64,000 bases of DNA. It comes from Alentia gelatinosa (lineage: Eukaryota; Annelida; Polychaeta; Phyllodocida; Polynoidae). The position numbers were made by a program, and so were the translations under genes. Shown here in pieces: positions 47,601-58,400 of the stretch (the stretch's first letter is position 1; every line of letters begins with the position of its first letter). Below the pieces are notes generated by a model, which was not told the origin of the DNA, made no database searches, and was given only the letters and a program-made list of their open reading frames with translations. Location: positions 30,259,716-30,323,715 of the forward strand of contig OX465587.1 of assembly GCA_950022655.1 (NCBI GenBank), written 5' to 3'.

Positions 47601-48881
47601 TCAGCAGATCGAGACCTGTTTGCTAGACTCTTAGTTGTTGCTACAGCAAGAAGTATTGACTTAAAGCACCTTCTGACATATGAGTTAAATGCTGTTCCCT
47701 ATTCCATTGCACATGCTGATGGCTCACTGCGAAAAGTGACCAACAAAAGTGACCTGCTCAAAAACCTAAGAAAACATGTTGAAGTTCGAGATACATTGCC
47801 ATCATCAAGCCCAAATCAGTCAGATTGCCTCATAATTGATGCAATGACAGTTGTTCGGTCGATCCCAGTGAACAACCTCTCGACTTTTGGAGATCTCTCA
47901 GACAGGTTATATAGATCATTTACAGGTTACTTTTCTTCATCTGATGACCGGATTGATTGTGTTTTTGATGTTTACAAGACCGACTCCATTAAAAGTGATG
48001 AACGAAGAAGGAGGGGCTCCTCAAACATGCCAAATGTCAAAATCCTTGGCCCTAAGACTCCACTACCAAAAAGGTTCCCAGAATACCTCTTGAAGGAGAA
48101 CCACAAACAAGACCTCTGTAATTTCATTTCTTCATTCATTGTCAACAAAGCAAGTGAAGAGCTTGAAGTTGCCAAGAGTTTGGTCATTACATGGAATGAT
48201 GAAGTGTATGTTGTAAAGAAAGGACTGGTAGAGAAGCGTCAATCTTTGCAATCTGATCAAGAAGAGGCTGACACTAGGTTTATGCTTCATGCCAAGGATG
48301 CTGCAAATGTGCATGACAGAATCATAATCAAATCAGTTGATTCTGACATTGACATTCTTGCTCTGCATCATCTTGAATCCATTGGCTGCCAGGAAGTCTG
48401 GTTCCTCACAGGAAAAGGACATACATCAAGAGCCATCCCAATTCATGAGCTTGCTAATGAACTAGATCCTCATGTCATCCGCTGCATGGTTGGTCTACAC
48501 CTCATAACAGGATGTGATACTACCAGTGGACTGCTAGGAATAACCAAGAAGACAGCTCTTGAAGTATTCAAAGAAAGCCCAAAAATCCTGACCAGGTGTT
48601 TGCAGATGATTGGAAACACCATCCCAATACAAGAGAATACTATCAAAGACGTTGAGGCATTCATATCCAGACTGTACAAACAAAGAAATGTCCGAAGTGT
48701 TGATGAGGTGAGATATCTACAGTTTGCTTGCAAAGGGCAGAAAAATGAACAACTACCACCAACATCTGCAACACTCAGATTGCACATTATTCGTGCAAAC
48801 TACCAGGCTTACATTTGGAAGAATGCTTTGTTAGGAATTCAGAACATACCACCTGCAGTTGGCATAGTAACCTTTTACTAA
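44661..48881 (+). CDS. Academ-like transposase fused to FEN1/XPG-type nuclease (1406 aa)
   Basis: The ORF is intact. Residues 40-110 hold a possible zinc knuckle (C47-x2-C50 and H101-x-C103-H104). A DDE-like core is suggested by D390 (AADNID), D566 (VITFDLAIY), H594 (GTFHILLNY) and E618 (WLVEANIYG). NYSRWLPIYIIDM (765-777) is another conserved block. The C-terminus fits the FEN1/XPG metal-site order: D1060 (LIID), D1103 (VFDVY), E1201/E1202/D1204 (QEEADTR), D1227/D1229/D1231 (SVDSDIDIL), then G-C-D1286 followed by a helix-hairpin-helix-like LLGITKKTAL. The start context (AAAATGG) is strong. An acceptor-like TTTTCAG at 44632-44638 lies 22 bp upstream and the frame stays open back to it, so a spliced upstream exon is possible. 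Residue roles are inferred from motif order. Confidence 0.85.
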   Translation: MADGDSLRNLLPCKRHKCNYKTEDVLQTGIGTARHSMRYTEFDWSKCLFCQKVTHRKNQETIAVKTDGQNIKDVAQEKHDFKLLAHIQLHDLSHMGAKYHHGCHSGYMTKSNRRKRAAAETVNTYDSCFLEVMYTFEPALESDEVISLKDLLETFRNKLKSSDVSSFESYRADRLKSRLQKYFGDKVTFQMIAENKEIVYLSTLSVADVLDVTLINQETPEITEDRHINQENKIEKLAKELHQEIKNIAGIDINPVNIEDLNFEKSHELIPAALYNLICLLITGKKASEGQSDEAKSRRVIAVCHSIIYAASNSRAKMPTQVSLAMTMHHLTRSKHLITILNRLGLGLSYDDVEYAETSIANSALDKSEEHGIAIPSNIDGQHFIQMAADNIDLKEKTIDGKSTTHATTMVVIQHGSFGSTSGRTSLKQTVRERSITSKRAEITKNDLRYLQRKPKILEHYCSIAYDCFKSENDVNLLDFAWKLIQLLPTRMAKLDTDEEFKVSHAWTAFHASFIDAPDDPVPDTIGYCSIIPTPSTDYNTIYTVMENAQKIVKGVGQKDCVITFDLAIYSKAKEVKWQYSEFENVVIRLGTFHILLNYLSTMGKLFNDAGLEDWLVEANIYGSGTASAAINGKDYNYAIRCYTLLAVALFSLQWDRFTSSIPDLLDIQTIHDRIFRVQQEIVNDNSKCIQKLLDECLHSVNEAYENFREQESSKDNTFRFFNLLINMVQIMHDFIKAERSGDWNLHLATTVKSFAYFFAMDRQNYSRWLPIYIIDMKNLPSSHPAVYEQFQIGNHSVGQTGKKFVKVPTDMALEQSINLDTKTIGGIVGISQNTTALAKWFLTYHERARITKSLKTMCGLDNSLGTYKDSNSSRKEKDKIDVESLVTVVKEGIIVNPFDAPIKENSGTLINIATGTMLPQDVTAELLECHELGVIGLKKYFERLQDDKFWSPIPQQKIKTFSSTIKKPKPSTTERAMNISADRDLFARLLVVATARSIDLKHLLTYELNAVPYSIAHADGSLRKVTNKSDLLKNLRKHVEVRDTLPSSSPNQSDCLIIDAMTVVRSIPVNNLSTFGDLSDRLYRSFTGYFSSSDDRIDCVFDVYKTDSIKSDERRRRGSSNMPNVKILGPKTPLPKRFPEYLLKENHKQDLCNFISSFIVNKASEELEVAKSLVITWNDEVYVVKKGLVEKRQSLQSDQEEADTRFMLHAKDAANVHDRIIIKSVDSDIDILALHHLESIGCQEVWFLTGKGHTSRAIPIHELANELDPHVIRCMVGLHLITGCDTTSGLLGITKKTALEVFKESPKILTRCLQMIGNTIPIQENTIKDVEAFISRLYKQRNVRSVDEVRYLQFACKGQKNEQLPPTSATLRLHIIRANYQAYIWKNALLGIQNIPPAVGIVTFY

Positions 48882-49700
48882 ACTAAACTATCTTTATGCC
48901 ATAAAAAAGGGCAGGTAATGTCCTTTCAAGAAAGCCCACTTGCAAACCTTAATGTTTTATATCAGCATAGCCATGGTAGCTGAAACAAAGGCAAGTCCAA
49001 CTGTTTTAGTCCAAAATTTAATATTTGACCTTGAAAATAGTTTCCTTGAGCTTGGCCCAGGGCCACCTAAGTACTACATAACCATTGCCTTATAGATACC
49101 TAGGGGTTTAACAAATTTGAGACATCCCATTCAAAAACTGTTGAAACCAGATCAAAGTAACCGTAGACATTTTGAACAGCCAGGATTTGGTGACCTTTGA
49201 CAGAAAAAAAGGGCAGTGTTTGAAAATAAAGTATCCAAAAGACTGGTCTGGTAACCATGGTAACCTCTTAATTGACTAGGCAATCCTGGTACCATAAGAA
49301 AGAACAATTGATTCTCTTCAGAAAGAGCCCTCTTGCAGACCTTAATGTCCTATATTGACGTTACCATGGTAACTGGAACAGAAGCAAGCCAGTTTTTTCG
49401 TCAAATTTCAAGAATTGACCTTGAAAAAAGTGACCTTGACCTTGGCTTCAGGTCACAAAAGCTCTGGGGGATCATCGCCCTGTACACACCTAGCAATTCT
49501 GAAAATTTTAGACATCCCTCTCAAAAACTGTTGAAACTAGATGGAAATGACTGTACAAATTTTGAACTGCCCAAATTTGGTGACCTAACTAGTGGCCATG
49601 CATGATAGCCCAGAGTCTCTACTACCCAAAAGTAGTGAGATATTTTTTGTGTGAGGGGTGTCATGGATTTTTGCAAATTTCCATATCTTCTCCCCTACTA
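48863..49700 (-). repeat. Right terminal inverted repeat (838 bp) of the Academ-like transposon
   Basis: Reverse-complement partner of 38414-39238. Its inner edge lies inside the transposase ORF, so the last six codons and the stop (48863-48881) are part of the repeat. Palindromes GGTAACCATGGTAACC (49250-49265) and GTTACCATGGTAAC (49360-49373) are kept. Confidence 0.92.
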
Positions 49701-49703
49701 TTG

Positions 49704-50110
49704 GTGGCACATCGTACGATGCCGCACGATACCCATCTGCCAGATGGCTGCTCTTGGTTGCTGGGATAGTTGAGTGTCTGGGATAGTTGAGTGTCTGGGA
49801 TAGTATTAATTGATACCTAAATGGGAATACCAGGAGGCATCATACTGTGCTATCTAAATGGGAATACCTGGGGGCATCATACTGTGGTACCTAAATGGAA
49901 ATACCAGGAGACATCATTATGTGGTACCTAAATGGGAATACCAGGAGGCATCATACTGAAATCTATTCCCTCATTATTTCATATTCAATATAAATGAAAT
50001 CTATTCCCTTTATTTTATATTCGATATAAATGAAATCTATTCCCTCTTTATTTTATATTCAATATAAATGGAATCCACTCCCTCTTTGTTTTATATTCAA
50101 TATTTAACGA
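49704..50110 (+). repeat. 37-bp repeats (49815-49960) and about 50-bp AT-rich repeats (49966-50110)
   Basis: Four units of CTAAATGGGAATACCAGGAG plus GCATCATACTGTGGTAC, then three to four units of AATGAAATCTATTCCCT with TTTATATTCAATATA. Confidence 0.88.
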
Positions 50111-50413
50111 AGAATGGACAAACAGAAGTTGAGATGCATGCCTCTTTAGAACATGTTTTTATTTTTCTGTGAAAGTTAACAATGGCAGGAATAAAGTAAC
50201 AGTTTCGACCACATCAGAAGTAGCGATCTCAATCGACCTTTAAAGATAATGTACAAAATATCTACACATATTTACCGCTTTGAAGCAATGAGGACCCTTT
50301 CCTTTTGCTGCAAGATATCTACACTTGACTTGACCTTCGTTGACTAATAAATATTCAAACTCATACCTCAACTCAAAACATGTCTGACCGAAACTCATTC
50401 TGCAAGAATTGGA
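50111..50413 (+). other. No gene recognised
   Basis: Unique-looking sequence between repeats. Confidence 0.4.
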
Positions 50414-50730
50414 TTAAAGGGTGTGTTCCATTGGGCCAGTTGCGCAACCACAAAAAAGCATCACACGGCAACCAAACGACAGCCTTTTATAGCAATCAGT
50501 GTAGTGGAGGAAGCAACACGCACGTCAGCAGTGGCCACACTGCGGTGTAACGGGCAACAGCCCATAAAACTTATAAATTAGCTTTTGTTGGTCACCGGTA
50601 AACATCGACCACACTGCCGCTGTGTGGCGTTGGCTTTTGAAGTTCCCTGCGGGTTTGTACACTATAAGCATGTTTGGCAGCCTCCCGCCGTGTTGCATTT
50701 ATGGGCAGCCCAATGGAACACCCCCTTAAG
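50414..50730 (+). repeat. MITE with GTGTTCCATTGGGC ends
   Basis: Left end TTAAAGGGTGTGTTCCATTG pairs with right end CCCAATGGAACACCCCCTTA. The interior has CACGGCAACC/GCCGTGTTGC paired words. The 89-aa frame across it is repeat-derived. Confidence 0.8.
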
Positions 50731-51350
50731 TGAAATTGTACTCAACCTATCTGTGGCAGTTTCTACCACACGCATACATACATGTACAGATCTCAACAGT
50801 AGAAAAGGTATAAAATCTGAATCGTTGCCTTCATCGGAGACTTTGTTACAGTGAAGGATAGTGCAAATTATTTAGATTATGTTGCATCGGAGATAAAGCT
50901 GAATTAGACCTAGCAAATGCCTAAATGGTGTTTTTACCAAGCTTAACTACATACCCTGTTCGCTATACAGTAAATAATAAATCTGTGATATGTGGTATAA
51001 TGTGTAGCAAACTAAGTTATGATAGCAAACATTGCCTATATAGAGGACTATGAAGGAACTGCATCGAGATCCGTAGCCACTGAAAATATACCACGAGTTT
51101 TGGTCGTGGAGTAATCTCACGATGAAAAGCTGTACGAGATTATGTTGCAAACTAAAATGAAAGGTGTATTTTCAGTAGCTATGGATCAAGTGCGGTTCAG
51201 ATTTTATCTCATCCCTATCACCGTCTGATTGGTTAACAGTTATGACGTCATCGCCCATTTTTTATCTTTTTACAATACTCCATGGGCGTTGAGTACGAAT
51301 ACCCAATGTTAAGACTATGGGGGAAATATACCAGGGATGAGATAAAAGTC
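50731..51350 (-). repeat. Foldback of the ACTGAAAATATACC type (51060-51350); no gene before
   Basis: The hairpin has arms TAGCCACTGAAAATATACCA and GTATTTTCAGTAGCTA. It is followed by a family-a-type module from TTATCTCATCCCTATC to AGGGATGAGATAAAAG. Confidence 0.7.
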
Positions 51351-52383
51351 CCAAAGATAACATCTGGATGGAGTCAAATCGGATCCGTCTTCTATGTTTA
51401 TCACCATTAATGTTTGATTAATCTTGGGGTATTTTATATTTCTCCCATAATTATGCCGATACGTAGCCAATATAATCAAGCAGTGGTTATCACATGGCTA
51501 CATTGATATCAATCAATTTGATGAAATAGTGAAGTGTGTTTTCATATGAACCATTGAATACAGGCGAGTCGATTTATGCAACAAGGCCTGTGCGCACAGT
51601 AATCTTCACGAGGCTCAAGTCATGGGATCACAGTTTGTGAATGCGTGACGTCATTAGTCATGTGAGGTGACGTCACCACGCAGTCATGTTCTTCGAGGTG
51701 CAGATAAACCAAAATGACGTGATATCTATTAAAGGCAAATCCTACAATTCACAAAGGCGCCACCTGGTGATTTTTAAATATCGTCAATTATTAGTCAAAA
51801 CTTGTTCCTTCTAGTTCATTCTAATGCCAAATGAATAAATTCAACGTTTTGTCCAATGTCTCCAATCCAAATAGGTAAATTAGGCAAATTTACATTTACT
51901 TCATGTCCAATATACTGTGAAATATGGGTTTCTACAATTCTCTCAAAAACTATACCTTTTAGGACTTAAATCTTAAATCTGTGAAAGTTTGAAGAAAATG
52001 ATATTGGTTTTATTGTAAGAAAAGCAACTTTTTAGAATGTCCATAAATTCTACTGTAATATTATCATAACTTTTATCTCTAAATCAAGAAACTAACATGG
52101 TGACCCCCATTGTTTAAATCAGCTTTGTGTTCTATTACACTTGGAGATCATCATATCTAATTTCCAGGAAATAAACATGGGTTTTAGTTTTCGATTATAA
52201 AGACGTAGCAATAACACCTCTATGGCAAAAAAAAGAAAATAATAATTTTCGGGGTAAATTGTCCGGTATGCCTTCATATATCTCTGGATCTTTTTTCTGG
52301 TGGCCATGAAGAGTTTGAACCAGTCTTAATGCCCACCACAATACATGATTCTCTGAGTTAGGCCTATTTTCGTGACGCGAGGC
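51351..52383 (+). repeat. R4 MITE copy (51730-52283) and unannotated flanks
   Basis: Left end ATTAAAGGCAAATCCTACA with GGCGCCACCTGGTGA. Right end GTAAATTGTCCGGTATGCC. The stretch to 52383 is the 3' flank of the TBCCD1 stop and should hold its 3' UTR. Confidence 0.6.
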
Positions 52384-52455
52384 CTAATGTTTAGGCTTGC
52401 TAGGCACGACGAGTCCGTCAAGTTCACGCCGATGTCCTGTGTCGGCCAGCCACTC
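52384..52455 (-). CDS. TBCCD1: TBCCD1 terminal coding exon and stop
   Basis: The terminal exon encodes 23 residues, EWLADTGHRRELDGL plus VVPSKPKH, and a TAG stop at 52384-52386. A clear acceptor (TTTTCCAG) ends at 52456. Phase 0 matches the 59232-59381 exon and the peptide matches the conserved TBCCD1 tail. Despite its small size, agreement of phase, acceptor and tail makes the call firm. The intron separating it from the previous exon is about 6.8 kb and filled with repeats. No certain polyadenylation signal was identified downstream. Confidence 0.84.
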   Translation of the reverse strand, partial: EWLADTGHRRELDGLVVPSKPKH

Positions 52456-55400
52456 CTGGAAAACACAAGACACAAAATTCAGTTTAAAAAAGAAAAAAAC
52501 TTTATTCAGGAATGTCAGTTGGGGTCAGGAAAAAAGTGGAACTTTTTTTCATGTTGGTACCGCTGACTCAGAGAGACTGAGAAAACACGGAAAACATGTC
52601 AGTGTCGGCTCGGTCTGTGGGGAGGTTTAAACCACTGTTTCATTTGCGTGAAAGAGCTCAATTTCAGGGCCGACAATGCATTGAAGCATTCCCAGCATAG
52701 ACTGGACAATGCCTTAAGGCATTCCCCAGCATAGACTGGATAATGCCTTAAGACATTCCGCAGCAGAGACTGGATAATGCCTTGAAGCATTCCCAGCATA
52801 GACTGGACAATGCCTTAAGACATTCCGCAGCATAGACTGGACAATGCCTTAAGACACTCCCCAGCATAGACTGGATAATGCCTTAAGACATTCCGCAGCA
52901 TAGACTGGATAATGCCTTGAGGCATTCCCCAGCATAGACCGGATAATGCCTAGAGGCATTCCCCAGCATAGACTGGACAATGCCTAGAGGCATTCCCCAG
53001 CATAGACTGGATAATGGCTAGATGCATTCCCCAGCATAGACTGGATAATGCCTAGAGGCATTCCCCAGCATAGACTGGATATTGCCTAGAGACATTCCCC
53101 AGCATAGACTGGATAATGCCTAGAGGCATTCCACTGCATAGACTGGACAATGCCTAGAGGCATTCCCCAGCATAGACTGGACAATGCCTTGAGGCATTCC
53201 CCAGCATAGACTGGACAATGCCTAGAGGCATTCCCCAGCATAGACTGGACAATGCCTAGAGGCATTCCCCAGCATAGACTGGACAATGCCTAGAGGCATT
53301 CCCCAGCATAGACTGGCCAATGCCTAGAGGCATTCCCCAGCATAGACTGGACAATGCCTAGAGGCATTCCCCAGCATAGACTGGACAGTGCCTAGAGGAA
53401 TTCCCCAGCATAGACTGGACAATGCCTAGAGGCATTCCCTAGCATAGACTGTACAATGCCTAAAGGCATTCCCAACATAGACTGGACAATGCCTAGAGGC
53501 ATTCCCCAGCATAGACTGGATAATGCCTTGAGACATTCCCCAGCATAGACTGGATAATGCCTTGAGACATTCCCCAGCATAGACTGGATAATGCCTTGAA
53601 ACATTCTCCAGCATAGACTGGACAATGCCTAGAGGAATTCCCCAGTGTAGACTGGACAATGCCTTGAGGCATTATTTATCAAATTTAGTGATATTTATGA
53701 TTTCATCGTTTTATGAAAAATAATTATGAAACTTTCAGGGATTATACCTATGATATAGTATTTCGTAAAACAAATAAAAAAAATATGGATGACAGGATTG
53801 GTTTGGATGAAAATCGACCCGTCCCCTGGCGTTATACCAGTCCCAAGTGCCCGCCCCGACCAACAGGACTCTGCCACAGACCCCCGTCTTTAAAAGGTTA
53901 AAGGAATATCCTACAATACACAGTGGCGCCACCTGGTGGTTTTGAAATAATGGGTTACTCATGGCCTTTGGTCAGGGGTGGTCATTGCTCCCCCTGGTGT
54001 TCCCCCCTCTCGCGCGACACGAGCGCCCCTCCTGCCCCCTAGCGGCTTTCACACGTGCTGCGCAGTCATGAGCGCGGCCACGCCATCGGTCCCGGTCTCA
54101 CTTCTTCTCCAGCTGCACTGCAGTACACACGTACTCCAGTCTTTCTCGTCTTTTTGGCCACGTGCTCGCTGCCTTTCACTCCACGAGTAAAGGCCGGCAC
54201 GTCCATTCTACCACGAGGAACACGCATCACGAGTGAGAAGGAGAGATCAACATGGGTCCACCGAATACGCGCAGTAATCCCGTCGCTGGACCATCCCAAG
54301 GACCAGACACAGAAGGTACGGTCACAGACTCGAGACAAACGGGCACGGACCACGTGGCGTCGGTCTCCGACAACGGGTCGACCGTTAAGTCCTCGAGGAT
54401 GACCGCGCTCGAGAACAAGATGGATACCATGATGGAGGCCATCAACAGGATGTCCCGCCAACGATCGTCCTCCCGGGCTTCGAGGTCGAGGCCGCCGACG
54501 GAACCGACCGCCGTGGAGGCCCGGACAAGGGAATGGGCGAATGAGCAGACCGCACGGCTACCACCACCGAGGCAGCTGCGGGAACGATTCGTGCCAGAGG
54601 ACTATCTACAAAGGGAGCTCGACCGTGAGGCCCTGCGACATGACAGAACGGCTGGTAAGTTGGCCTCAGATTTGACAACTTCACGTTTAATTTCAAAGCC
54701 GTTCATGTTCGTGGACCGTGAGGGGATATATACCCTCAGTCAGAAGCTCGAGGTCAGGGGTACGCTGGGCCCCCTCGAGTACATCAGTGCTTTCCTTGCT
54801 CTCATGGAGGACGAGCGTGCCACCCACGAGGCCGACCGTAAGGATATGTATCGGCACCTCCACCAGGTCTCGGTGGACGCGCAGTCACGGCCGTGGGCTG
54901 GCGTCCGCCGTTGGTCTAACTTCATTTTTGACCAGGTGGAGGCAGGACGGATCTATTGGTCGGATCATGTACGAATCCAGGACGAACGGGTTCGTCTGGC
55001 CATGACCCCTACGGGCAGGAACGGTTCAGGGCAAGGAGGAGACAAGTCCGGAGGGCACGAGCTGCCCTGCCGGGCCTACAACTCGGAGAGGGGGTGTCGG
55101 CAGCGCAACGGCCACCAGGAGCGGGGAGTCAAGTGGTTACACGTGTGCTCCTTCTGCGATTCGGTCGGCAGGATGTGCACACATTCCATCCACGCCTGTA
55201 ACCGCAAGCTGTCGTACGGCGTGGGGTACGACAGTACTCTGCCTACACCGACACCCGCACCACGCCGGACACACCAGGCCGGACACTCGGTTCGCGCCGC
55301 CGACACCAAAGCGCTCCCACAACAGAGTTAAAAAAACGGACCGGACGCGCCCCGCGAGTGAGCGAGGCGCGTCGCTCACCCCCCCCCGCCCAGTACGTCC

Positions 55401-58400
55401 GCACCACAGCGGAAGGGGGGCTCAACGATCAAAGGGTGCATCAGGGGTGACGCAACACCCCACGTGTCAACAACACCTCCCGCAGGACACGTGGAGAGCA
55501 CAAAGGACGCTTACTACACGCCCACTGAATCCACTCCCAGTATTATCAGTGACAGCGTGGCCAGCGAGCAATTGCCTCGGCAATTGCCCCGGGAGGAAAT
55601 GGACACAGCCGCTCCGCCAGACTTCTCGGCCATTAGGGAGGTCTGTGAGACTGGTGTCCCCTCCCCCGGTATCCGGACGGACCCCGGGGCGTTTGCAGAC
55701 CACAGGCGGGCCCACTGGCCGGACTTCGCCGGGCCCGGGCCGCCGGGACACGCACACATCTACTCGGAGGTGCGGCAAACAGGGCTGCCCAACGCACTGG
55801 GGGCACGGATCGAGCTCCCATCCGACCTCAACGTGCCGGCTTGGGTACGATACCTCGGGGGGGTACCGGAGAGGAGGGAGCTACTGGACTTCGTGCGCTA
55901 CGGCTTCCCCCTGGGGTACATCGGGCCCACCAGCGACACCCGTGGCGTACCCAATCATCCCAGCGCCACGGGGTACCCAGAGCACATCAGAGAGTTCATT
56001 AAGAAGGAACGCGGGCACAGTAACCTACTGGGACCATTCCAGGAACCCCCGTTCTCACCCTGGTGCCACGTGTCGCCATTAATGACACGCGAAAAGCGAG
56101 CCTCCAACGACCGGCGTGTCATTACGGATATGACGTACCCAAAGGAGCAAAGTGTAAATGGGTACATTATCAAAAACTCGGTCTACGGGCAGGAGCGCGA
56201 CCACTGCCTCCCGACCGTCGAGAGCTTTGTCGGCCGCCTGGTGGCCTCCGGGCCCGGTAGCTATATGTCCACCATCGACATCGCCTATAAGAACTTCAGG
56301 TGCGACCCCCTCGACTGGCCGTTGTTATGCTTTGCATGGGAGGACGGGTACTTCTGTGATACGGCCATGCCGTTCGGTGCCCGGGCCTCCTCATACCACA
56401 TGCAGTGCATGGCAGACTGCATCGTGGGTATCCTCGGCCAGAAGGGGGTCCAGGCTTGTATGTACCTGGACGACCTGATCATCTGATCATCGGCCGTCGA
56501 CTTTAACATCGCCCGTGAGCTCTTTAACGAACCCGGGCTCCCGGAAGCACGAGACAAGGCCCAGACCCCGGCGCCGGTCGTTACCTAGCTGGGCATTATC
56601 ATCAATGCCCCGGAGATGTCCCTCACCATCCCCGAGGACAAGCTGCTGGACGTCAGGGCACATGTCAGGGCGGTATCGGCAAAACGGTCACTCACGAAGC
56701 GCCAACTCCAGTCGGTCCTCGGCAAGATACTTCAAGTGTCGAAGTGTATACGGCCGGCCCGGCCGTTCGTGAGTAAATTGCTCGAGGCCCTCCTGAGGAT
56801 GACCGGCTTCTATGTCAACATCAACGCCGAGATGCGGCAGGACTTGCAATGGTTCCTCCGCTTTGCTGAGGGCTGGAACGGCCACGCCCTCATCCCTCGG
56901 GGCCCACCTACAAAGTGTATCATCGTTGAAGCGTGCCTCTCGGGCATCGGGGGTACAGACGGGAAGTACTCGTACTCCGGACAGGTGTGCCCTGTCAACG
57001 ACCCCGTTGACTGTATCGCCGAGCTCGAGGCACTTAACACCATATTCGCGATGAACACTTTCCTCACTGACCGGGATCGAGGCACGCGGGTAGAAGTCTT
57101 CTGCGATAACCTAGGCACCGTCCAGGCACTCACATCTGGCCGGGCAAGGAACTCAGTCCTTGCCGAGTGTGCCCGGCAAGCCTGGATGGTCCAGGCGAAA
57201 TTGCAGATCGACTTCATCTACACGCACGTTCCGGGGGCACTCAACACCGTCGCAGATGCCCTCAGCCGTGCCCACCTGACCTCGAGGAATTTGACAAAGC
57301 GGCCACGTTCACCAAATTCCATTCCCTCACTGAAATTATGCCATGTACTCACGCGGCATTTATTCCTGTTCTACGTCTCACATGCAGATCCGGCGCTACG
57401 CTGTCTCCAGACGAGGGCATCTGCTCGACATTCAGAGGCACGTGCCCCCGGAACGGTCGCGAACCAGCGGAGCGCCGTCGCGACCTACCTCGCATTCTGC
57501 CGGCGGATGGGGGCGGACCCGCAGAGGCCCACGGTGAGCTTTACCACGGCGTACCTCAATACGTCGCGGACCACGCCCCCTCGCCGGCCACGGTCACGAA
57601 TCACCTCTCACACGTGCGGTCGCACCTGCGACTGACCGGAGGGGATGTCGCACCCACGGAGGACTTCCGGATCAAGCGGGCCCTCGAGGCGATGCGGCGA
57701 AACAAGACCTATCAGCCCAACGTGAAACCACCAGTGCCGTTGGCCGTGATCCGGGCCGTCCTCGCGGCCCTTACGGACTCTCCAATTCACCTCGCTCTAC
57801 GGTCCGCCATCCTGATAATTTATTACGCGGCACTCAGACAAAGCGAAGTGGTGCCCCCAACGGCCTCGAGGTACGACGCGGCGCGACACCTATCGCGCCG
57901 GGATGTGGTGGTCGGCCGTCGACGCGTGACCGTTTGTATCAAAGCCGCCAAAAACATGCAGCACGTGGGGGAGGAGAAAACGGTCACGCTGCAGGAGTCA
58001 CCCGAACCGCGGTTCTGTCCGGTACGTGCTATACGTCAGATGTTGGTGGCGTCCCCTACGGCCAACCCCGAGGACCCGTTCCTCCAGCACGAACACGGAG
58101 CGACCGTCACGACCAGAATCCTGACTAAAGAATGGAAGGACATCCTACGAGCCGTTCACCAGCCGCATACCTTTACGCTGCATGGCCTTCGCAAGGCTGC
58201 AGCAACACAGGCATACCAGGCCGGTATGCCAGAACTATCCATCCAAAGGTATGGCGGCTGGAAATCCAACGCTCATAGGACATACATAAAGAACAATGAC
58301 GCCGACTCAGTCAACCGTGCATTGGTCCAATCCTTACTCAACAAAAACTCTTAATTACTCCCTCCCACCCTCTCCTTTATTAATGGCTCCTTGGCTTTTT

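Larger units (their letters stand above)
38414..49700 (+). mobile_element. Academ-like DNA transposon with XPG-nuclease fusion, 11.3 kb
   Basis: The ends are inverted copies starting TAGTAGGGGAG, at 38414 on the left and 49700 on the right. TTG lies directly outside both ends (38411-38413 and 49701-49703), a 3-bp target duplication. Inside is one 1406-codon ORF (44661-48881) combining a DDE-like transposase and a FEN1/XPG-type nuclease. That domain combination and short duplication match what I recall of the Academ superfamily. A decayed retroelement (39329-40540) and a minisatellite (42415-43385) account for much of the long 5' region. The left flank begins with a TTCCACCAACC motif at 38345, so it may have landed in a MITE. 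Confidence 0.85.

Noticed and set aside
50585..50854. 89-residue ORF
   Set aside because: It lies mostly inside a MITE defined by inverted ends at 50414 and 50730.
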